NCBI GenBank assembly: GCA_020247305.1
Contig: JADCJE010000032.1
Location: forward strand, 1-64,000
From: Phycisphaerales bacterium
Lineage (GTDB): Bacteria > Planctomycetota > UBA1135 > UBA2386
Direction: 5' to 3'
DNA length: 64,000 nt
The position numbers and the translations under genes are program-made. The notes beneath the pieces were generated by a model. The model did not search any database. It was not told the DNA's origin and saw only the letters and a list, made by a program, of their open reading frames with translations. Positions 59,121 through 64,000 of this stretch are shown here, in pieces. Every line of letters begins with the position of its first letter. Within the stretch, counting starts at the first letter, position 1.

Positions 59121-59226
59121 GCTCGGGATGTTGGCACGCCCCGCCCGCGCGTGCCACGGCAAAGCCAAGGCTGCGGACTGTGGCCCAGGCCGGCGCATCG
59201 CCGTGGCAGGCGGCGGCGGCCCGGGC

Positions 59227-59232
59227 TACCTT
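59227..59232 (+). promoter_or_regulatory. TACCTT -10-like element before ATP-grasp paralogue 2
   Basis: TACCTT lies 11 bases before the ATG at 59244, in the 123-base gap to the divergent glgA. The gap also holds a purine stretch GACGAGG that could act as a weak ribosome-binding site. Confidence 0.38.
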
Positions 59233-59243
59233 GACGAGGTCGC

Positions 59244-60470
59244 ATGCACGTCTGCTTCGTCATCCCGTTCGCGATGGAGAACACGCTGCGCTTCGCGCGC
59301 GCCGCTGCCGCGTTGCCCGGCGTGCGCGTGAGCGTGGTGTCGCAGGAACCCGCCGAGCGGTTCCCCGCGGACTTCCGCGGCGCGCTCGCCGGCTTCGAGC
59401 CCTGCGTCGACGCCATGAAGCCCGACCTGCTGGCCAACGCCGTCGAGGCGCTCGGCAAGCGGCTCGGTCCGGTCACGCGCCTGCTCGGCATCCTCGAGCC
59501 GTTGCAGGAGTCGCTGGCCGCGGTGCGCGAAAAGCTGCGCATCCGCGGCATGGATGCGCAGACGGCGCGCAACTTTCGCGACAAGTCGCGGATGAAGGAC
59601 CTGTTCGGCGCGCACGACCTGCCGTGCGCCCGGCACCGACTCTGCGCGTCGGTCGCCGCGGCGCAGGAGTTCGCGCGCGAGGTCGGCTACCCGCTGGTCG
59701 GCAAGCCGCCGGCGGGGGCCGGCGCCAAGGCGACGGCCCGCCTCGCCGACGACGCGGCGCTGGTCGCGTTCGTGCAGTCGCTGCGGCCCGCGCCCGGCCG
59801 CGAGGTGCTGCTGGAGGAGTTCGTCACCGGCCGCGAATTCTCGTTCGACACCGTCACCCTGCACGGCCGCCACGTCTTCCACAACGTCTGCTGCTACCAC
59901 CCGACGCCGCTGCAGGTCATGGAGAACCCGTGGATCCAGTGGGCCGTGGTGCTGCCGCGCGACCTGTCGGGGCCGGAGTTCGCTGCGATCCACCGCGACG
60001 GCCCGCGGGCGCTCAGCATGCTCGGCATGTGGAACGGCATGTCGCACATGGAGTGGTTCCGCCGCGCCGACGGCAGCATCGCCATCGGCGAGGTCGCTGC
60101 GCGGCCGCCGGGCGCGCAGTTCACCACCCTGATCGGCCTGGTCACCGGCGTCGACATGTACCGCGCCTTCGCCGAGCTGATGGTGTTCGAGACCTTCACC
60201 CCGCCGCCGCGGCGGTTCGCCGCCGGCGCGGCCTACCTGCGCGGCCAGGGCGGCGGCAAGGACGCGACGATCCGCGCCGTGCACGGCCTCGACGCGGTGC
60301 GCCGCGAACTCGGCGAGGTGGTCGTCGAGGTCAAGGAGCCCCAGATCGGCAAGCCGGCCGCCGCGACCTACGAAGGCGACGGCTACGTGCTGGTCCGCCA
60401 CCCCGACACGGCCGCTGTCGAGCGCGCCGTCCAGCACGTCGTCCGCACCGTTCGCGTCGAACTCGCCTGA
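59244..60470 (+). CDS. ATP-grasp ligase, paralogue 2
   Basis: A 408-residue relative of the proteins at 56387 and 60490, with the same layout: MHVCFVIPFA at the N-terminus, FRDKSRMKDL (111-120), YPLVGKPPAGAG (Lys154), LEEFVTG (190-196), HMEWF (268-272) and IGEVAARPPG (281-290, Arg287). The lysine loop has an extra proline compared with KPIDGAG, so this copy may differ in carboxylate specificity. It starts an operon of two ligases and two RND-pump genes, divergent from glgA. Product unknown. Confidence 0.85.
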   Translation: MHVCFVIPFAMENTLRFARAAAALPGVRVSVVSQEPAERFPADFRGALAGFEPCVDAMKPDLLANAVEALGKRLGPVTRLLGILEPLQESLAAVREKLRIRGMDAQTARNFRDKSRMKDLFGAHDLPCARHRLCASVAAAQEFAREVGYPLVGKPPAGAGAKATARLADDAALVAFVQSLRPAPGREVLLEEFVTGREFSFDTVTLHGRHVFHNVCCYHPTPLQVMENPWIQWAVVLPRDLSGPEFAAIHRDGPRALSMLGMWNGMSHMEWFRRADGSIAIGEVAARPPGAQFTTLIGLVTGVDMYRAFAELMVFETFTPPPRRFAAGAAYLRGQGGGKDATIRAVHGLDAVRRELGEVVVEVKEPQIGKPAAATYEGDGYVLVRHPDTAAVERAVQHVVRTVRVELA

Positions 60471-60489
60471 TCGGAGCCCGCCCCACGCC

Positions 60490-61707
60490 ATGCACGTCGT
60501 CTTCCTGAGTCCCGGATTCCCCGCCGAGATGCCGCTCTTCGTGCGCGGCCTTGCCAAGGTCGGCGCCAAGGTCCTCGGCGTCGGCGACCAGCCGGCGAGC
60601 GCGCTGCCGCGCGAAGCGCGCGAGGCGCTGTCCGACTACCTGCAGGTGTCCACCTTCGGCGACGAGAAGCAGGCGGCCGAGGAGATCCACGCCTGGCTGC
60701 GCGGCCGCTCCGTCGACCGCGTCGAGTGCCTGTGGGAGCGGTTGATGTACCTCGCCGCGAGCCTGCGCGAGCGCTTCGGCCTGCCGGGCATGAGCAAGGC
60801 CCAGACCGAGGTCTTCCGCGACAAGGAGACCATGAAGCAGGCGGTCGAGAAGGCGGGCCTGCGCGTGCCGCGGCACGGCAAGGCGCGCACCGTCGCGGAG
60901 GCGTGGGCGCACGTGGAACGCATCGGCTATCCGTCGATCGTCAAGCCGATCGACGGCGCCGGCAGCAAGGACACGTACCGCTGCAACGACAAGGCGGAGT
61001 TCGCCGCCGCATTGGCGAAGGTGCGCCACATCGACGTGCTGTCGGTCGAGGAGTTCATCGAGGGCGAGGAACTGACCTACGACACGGTCTGCGTCGACGG
61101 CCGCATCCTGTTCGAGAACGTCGCGTGGTACCGGCCCAAGCCCATGGTGCTGGCGCAGAGCCCGTGGATCTCGATGCAGAACATCTGCCTGCGCGACCTG
61201 GCGCAGGATCTGCCGCGGCCCGGCGTCGAACTGGGGCGCGCGGTGATCAAGGCGCTCGGCTTCGGCACCGGCTTCACGCACATGGAGTGGTTCCGCACGC
61301 CGAACGGCGAGGCGGTGTTTGGCGAGATCGGCGGCCGGCCCGCCGGCGCGCGGCTCGTGCACGCGATGAACTACGCCTGCGACTGCGACCTGTTCGCCGG
61401 CTGGGCGGAGGCGGCTTGTTTCGGCCGACTGAGCCAGGACACGAGCCATAAGTACAACGCCTCGATGATCTTCAAGCGCGGGCAGGGCGAGGGCGTCGTG
61501 AAGGAGCACCGCGGGCTGAAGGACCTGATGCAGCGCTACGGCCAGCACGTCGCCACGATCGAGTTGACGCCGATCGGCGAGCAGAAGCGCGACTGGCGCA
61601 AGGTCGTGGTCGGCGACGGCTGGGTCGTCGTGAGGCACCCGGACCTCGCGACGACGCTGGAGATGTCCGAGCGGTTCGTCAGCGACCTCGTCGTGGTGGC
61701 CGGGTGA
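60490..61707 (+). CDS. ATP-grasp ligase, paralogue 3
   Basis: A 405-residue ligase with MHVVFLSPGF, FRDKETMKQAV (109-119), YPSIVKPIDGAGSKDT (Lys152), VEEFIEG (186-192), HMEWF (264-268) and FGEIGGRPAG (277-286; Glu279, Arg283). It is closest to paralogue 1 in the ATP loop. It follows paralogue 2 by 19 bases, and its stop overlaps the GTG of the RND adaptor (GTGA), linking ligation to export. The three ligases probably act in sequence or on related substrates. Confidence 0.86.
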   Translation: MHVVFLSPGFPAEMPLFVRGLAKVGAKVLGVGDQPASALPREAREALSDYLQVSTFGDEKQAAEEIHAWLRGRSVDRVECLWERLMYLAASLRERFGLPGMSKAQTEVFRDKETMKQAVEKAGLRVPRHGKARTVAEAWAHVERIGYPSIVKPIDGAGSKDTYRCNDKAEFAAALAKVRHIDVLSVEEFIEGEELTYDTVCVDGRILFENVAWYRPKPMVLAQSPWISMQNICLRDLAQDLPRPGVELGRAVIKALGFGTGFTHMEWFRTPNGEAVFGEIGGRPAGARLVHAMNYACDCDLFAGWAEAACFGRLSQDTSHKYNASMIFKRGQGEGVVKEHRGLKDLMQRYGQHVATIELTPIGEQKRDWRKVVVGDGWVVVRHPDLATTLEMSERFVSDLVVVAG

Positions 61708-62918
61708 GCGCACCGCGCCTCGCCGTCCTGGCATTCTTCGCCCTCGCTGCGTGCGAACCGGCGTCGCGGGGCGCTGGCGCGTCTGCCGGCCAATCCGCGG
61801 CGCGCCCGCCGAAGCCGGTTCGTCTCGTCGCCGCAGCTGCGGCCGCGCTGCCGACGAAAGTCGCCGTCAGCGGCCTGCTGGCGGCGCAGGAGGAACTGGT
61901 GCTCGGCATGGAGGTCGGCGGGCGGCTCGCGTCGCTCGCGTGCGACGTCGGCGACGCGGTGGCCGCAGGGCAGTTGCTCGCCGCGCTCGACGAGCGTGAC
62001 TTCCAGTTGGCGATCGAACGCGCCGAGGCGGCGGTCGCCGCCGCCGAGGCGCGGCTCGGCCTCGGGCCCGACGCGCCGCTCGACCGCTTCGACCTCGAAC
62101 GCGCGCCGAGCGTGCGCGAAGCCCAGGCCGTCGTGGTGGAGGCGCAGCTCAACCGCGAGCGCGTGGCGAAGCTGGTCGAGGGTTCGCTGCAGGCGGCCGC
62201 CCAGCTGGAGACCGCGACAGCCGTGCTGGCGGTGGCCGAGAACCGGCTGCATCGCGCGCGCGACGACGTGCGCACGTGGCTCGCCGAGGCACAGCTGCGC
62301 CGCATCGAGCGCACCCAGGCGCAGAAGCGCCTGCTCGACGCGCAGGTCAAGGCGCCGTGGGCCGGGCGCGTCGCCGTCCGCCACGTCGCGGCGGGACAGG
62401 TCGTCCAGGCGGGCGCTGCGGTGGTGACGCTGTTGCGCACCGAGCCGCTGCGCCTGCGGATGCGCGTGCCCGATCGCCTCGCCTTCGGCATCGCCGCCGG
62501 CCAGAGGGTCGAGTTCACCGTCGACGGCGCCGACGGCGTCGACCGCGTCGGCAAGGTCGTTCGCGTCGGTCCGGCGATCGATCGCGACGATCGCACGCGG
62601 CTCGTCGAGGCCGAGGTCGGCAACGCCGACGGCGCGCTGCTGCCGGGAGCCTTCTGCCGCGCCCGCATCGTCGTCGCCGAAGCCGCGCCGGTGGTCACCG
62701 TGCCGAAGGCGGCGGTGGCGACCTTCGCCGGCGTCGACCGGGTATTCACCGTGGCGAAGGACAAGGACGGCGGGCTGCGCGCCAAGGGCGTGCTCGTCGA
62801 GCTCGGCCGCCCGGTCGGCGACGCCATCGAGGTCGTGCGCGGCGTCGCCGTCGGCGACCGCGTCGTCGCCGAGTCGGTCGGCCTCGCGCCCGAGGCGCCG
62901 GTCCAGGTCGTGGAGTAG
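61704..62918 (+). CDS. RND efflux periplasmic adaptor lipoprotein
   Basis: A 404-residue membrane-fusion protein. The lipobox ends at Cys17 (FALAAC). The lipoyl half-motifs (GGRLASLACDVGDAVAAGQLLAALD near residue 75 and APWAGRVAVRHVAAGQVVQAG near 215) flank a long alpha-helical hairpin (110-205). A beta-barrel and membrane-proximal domain follow. It connects the inner-membrane RND pump encoded next to an outer-membrane channel, which is not encoded in this window. The GTG start overlaps the ligase stop. Confidence 0.92.
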   Translation: MSAPRLAVLAFFALAACEPASRGAGASAGQSAARPPKPVRLVAAAAAALPTKVAVSGLLAAQEELVLGMEVGGRLASLACDVGDAVAAGQLLAALDERDFQLAIERAEAAVAAAEARLGLGPDAPLDRFDLERAPSVREAQAVVVEAQLNRERVAKLVEGSLQAAAQLETATAVLAVAENRLHRARDDVRTWLAEAQLRRIERTQAQKRLLDAQVKAPWAGRVAVRHVAAGQVVQAGAAVVTLLRTEPLRLRMRVPDRLAFGIAAGQRVEFTVDGADGVDRVGKVVRVGPAIDRDDRTRLVEAEVGNADGALLPGAFCRARIVVAEAAPVVTVPKAAVATFAGVDRVFTVAKDKDGGLRAKGVLVELGRPVGDAIEVVRGVAVGDRVVAESVGLAPEAPVQVVE

Positions 62919-62920
62919 CC

Positions 62921-64000
62921 GTGCGCAAGCTCGCCGACGTCTGCATCCACCGCCCGGTCTTCGCCACCATGCTGATCCTGGCGATGGTGGTCGCCGGCGC
63001 GGTCGGCTTCCGCTTCCTCGCCGTCGACCGGTATCCGGCCTACGACCTGCCCACGGTCACCGTGCGGACCGAGCTGCCGGGCGGGGCGCCGGAGGAGGTC
63101 GAGGTCGCGGTCACGTACCCGATCGAGGAGATCGTCAACACCGTCGAGGGCATCCGCGAACTGCGCTCGATCTCGGGCGCCGGCACGTCGCTGGTGCTGG
63201 TCACCTTCGACCTCGGCCGCGACATCGACGCCGCCGCGCAGGACGTGCGCGACCGTGTGTCGCAGGCCATGCGGCGCCTGCCGGAGGAATGCGAACCGCC
63301 GGTGGTCAGCAAGTTCGACAGCGACAGCTCGCCGGTGCTGACGCTGGCGCTCGCCGGCGACCGGCCGCTGCGCGAGCTGTCGGAGTTCGCCGACAAGCGC
63401 CTCAAGCGCGTGCTGGAGCGCGGCCGCGGCGTCGGCGAGGTGCGGCTGGTCGGCGACCTCGAGCGCACGATCAACGTCTGGCTCGACGCCGACCGCATGG
63501 CCGCCTACGACCTCCCCGTCGAGGTCGTCAGCGCCGCGATCCGCCGACAGAACAGCGATGTGCCGGGCGGCAACGTCACCGACGACCAGCGCGAACGCAC
63601 GTTGCGCACGCTCGGTCGCGTGCTGGATCCGGCCGCGTTCCGCAACCTGACGATCGCGCGGCGCAACGGCGTCCCGGTCGAACTCGGCGACGTCGCCCGC
63701 ATCGAGGACGGGACCGCGGAGGCGCGGTCGCTGGCGCGCCTCGACGGCGTGCCGACGGTGGTGCTGGAGGTGCGCCGGCAGTCAGGCGCCAACACGGTCG
63801 CCGTCATCGACGGCGTGCTCGCGGCGATCGACGCGCTGCGGGCGCAGTTGCCGCCCGACCTGCGGCTCGAGGTGGTGCGCGACCAGTCGCGCTACATCCG
63901 CGCCGCGCTGCACGAGATCCAGTTTCACCTCGTCGTCGGTTCGCTGCTGGCGGCGCTGGTGGTGCTGTGGTTCCTGCGCAGCTGGCGGGCGACCCTGATC
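62921..64000 (+). CDS. RND multidrug-type efflux pump (5' part, runs off the window)
   Basis: The first 360 codons from GTG 62921, two bases after the adaptor stop, remain open to the last base. Residues 10-30 are the first transmembrane helix (VFATMLILAMVVAGAVGF), then DRYPAYDLPTVTV, LPGGAPEEVEVAVTYPIEEIVNTVEGI, and the porter subdomains (DVRDRVSQAMRRLPEE; LVGDLERTINVWLDADRM) of HAE1/AcrB-type proton antiporters; the second helix begins near 342. The full protein should be about 1,030 residues. Together with the adaptor it forms a tripartite exporter. Confidence 0.93.
   Translation, partial: MRKLADVCIHRPVFATMLILAMVVAGAVGFRFLAVDRYPAYDLPTVTVRTELPGGAPEEVEVAVTYPIEEIVNTVEGIRELRSISGAGTSLVLVTFDLGRDIDAAAQDVRDRVSQAMRRLPEECEPPVVSKFDSDSSPVLTLALAGDRPLRELSEFADKRLKRVLERGRGVGEVRLVGDLERTINVWLDADRMAAYDLPVEVVSAAIRRQNSDVPGGNVTDDQRERTLRTLGRVLDPAAFRNLTIARRNGVPVELGDVARIEDGTAEARSLARLDGVPTVVLEVRRQSGANTVAVIDGVLAAIDALRAQLPPDLRLEVVRDQSRYIRAALHEIQFHLVVGSLLAALVVLWFLRSWRATLI

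Overview
The window is very G+C-rich (roughly 70% by eye), densely packed and free of insertion sequences, tRNAs, rRNAs or CRISPR arrays. Gene content points to a member of the Planctomycetota: a DUF1549/DUF1553 cytochrome-type protein next to a Tat-exported DUF1501 protein, a ThuA plus 3-keto-disaccharide hydrolase (DUF1080) protein, an ECF sigma factor translationally coupled to a membrane Ser/Thr kinase, an exosortase with a PEP-CTERM substrate, and a tandem double-length UvrA. This is inference from gene families, not a measured phylogeny. Many neighbouring genes overlap by ATGA or GTGA, so operons are tightly coupled. At least nine transcription-unit heads carry a TANNNT hexamer only 6-8 nt before the start codon and no Shine-Dalgarno sequence, which looks like leaderless transcription.

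Layout. 0.2-2.4 kb (minus strand): an arsenate-detoxification pair, GAPDH and the 1-arseno-3-phosphoglycerate exporter ArsJ. 2.4-7.8 kb: a secreted M1 metallopeptidase, a degenerate GlpD-like flavoprotein, a secreted thioredoxin-like protein with an in-frame UGA in a Cys-x-UGA motif (probable selenoprotein), and an aldo/keto reductase. 7.8-10.8 kb: a 72-residue PEP-CTERM protein, its exosortase, and a secreted protein with pre-peptidase C-terminal-like domains.

10.8-20.5 kb: a two-armed cluster. Leftward: MMPL exporter, FAD-dependent oxidoreductase, YceI-like protein, sensor histidine kinase. Rightward: membrane-anchored YceI protein, small lipoprotein, UbiG-like methyltransferase, isoprenylcysteine-methyltransferase-like enzyme, type III polyketide synthase. 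The enzyme set matches the logic of the Streptomyces srsABC phenolic-lipid operon, with lipid-binding and export functions added. An NtrC-type sigma-54 regulator faces it, coupled to a ThuA/DUF1080 sugar gene.

23.3-35.6 kb: a PBP4-type D,D-carboxypeptidase with hexapeptide repeats, an inositol-monophosphatase-family enzyme, a small acidic protein, and a DNA-repair operon (tandem UvrA, XPB-like helicase, helicase-associated partner). 35.6-44.6 kb: mostly housekeeping, with a UGM-like flavoprotein, RsmE, phosphatidylserine synthase, a FolK-PanC fusion, IspE, a zinc-ribbon SpoVG, a DUF2520 Rossmann protein and a fused AroD-AroE.

44.6-55.3 kb: sigma factor/kinase pair preceded by a 23-codon upstream ORF, the DUF1501 and DUF1549/1553 genes, and a YCF48/BNR propeller fused to a sialate O-acetylesterase. 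55.3-64 kb: a phosphopantetheinyl transferase, a small lipoprotein, three paralogous ATP-grasp ligases arranged around glycogen synthase, and an RND adaptor plus a truncated RND pump translationally coupled to the third ligase. This last block looks like an unassigned ligase-and-export pathway.
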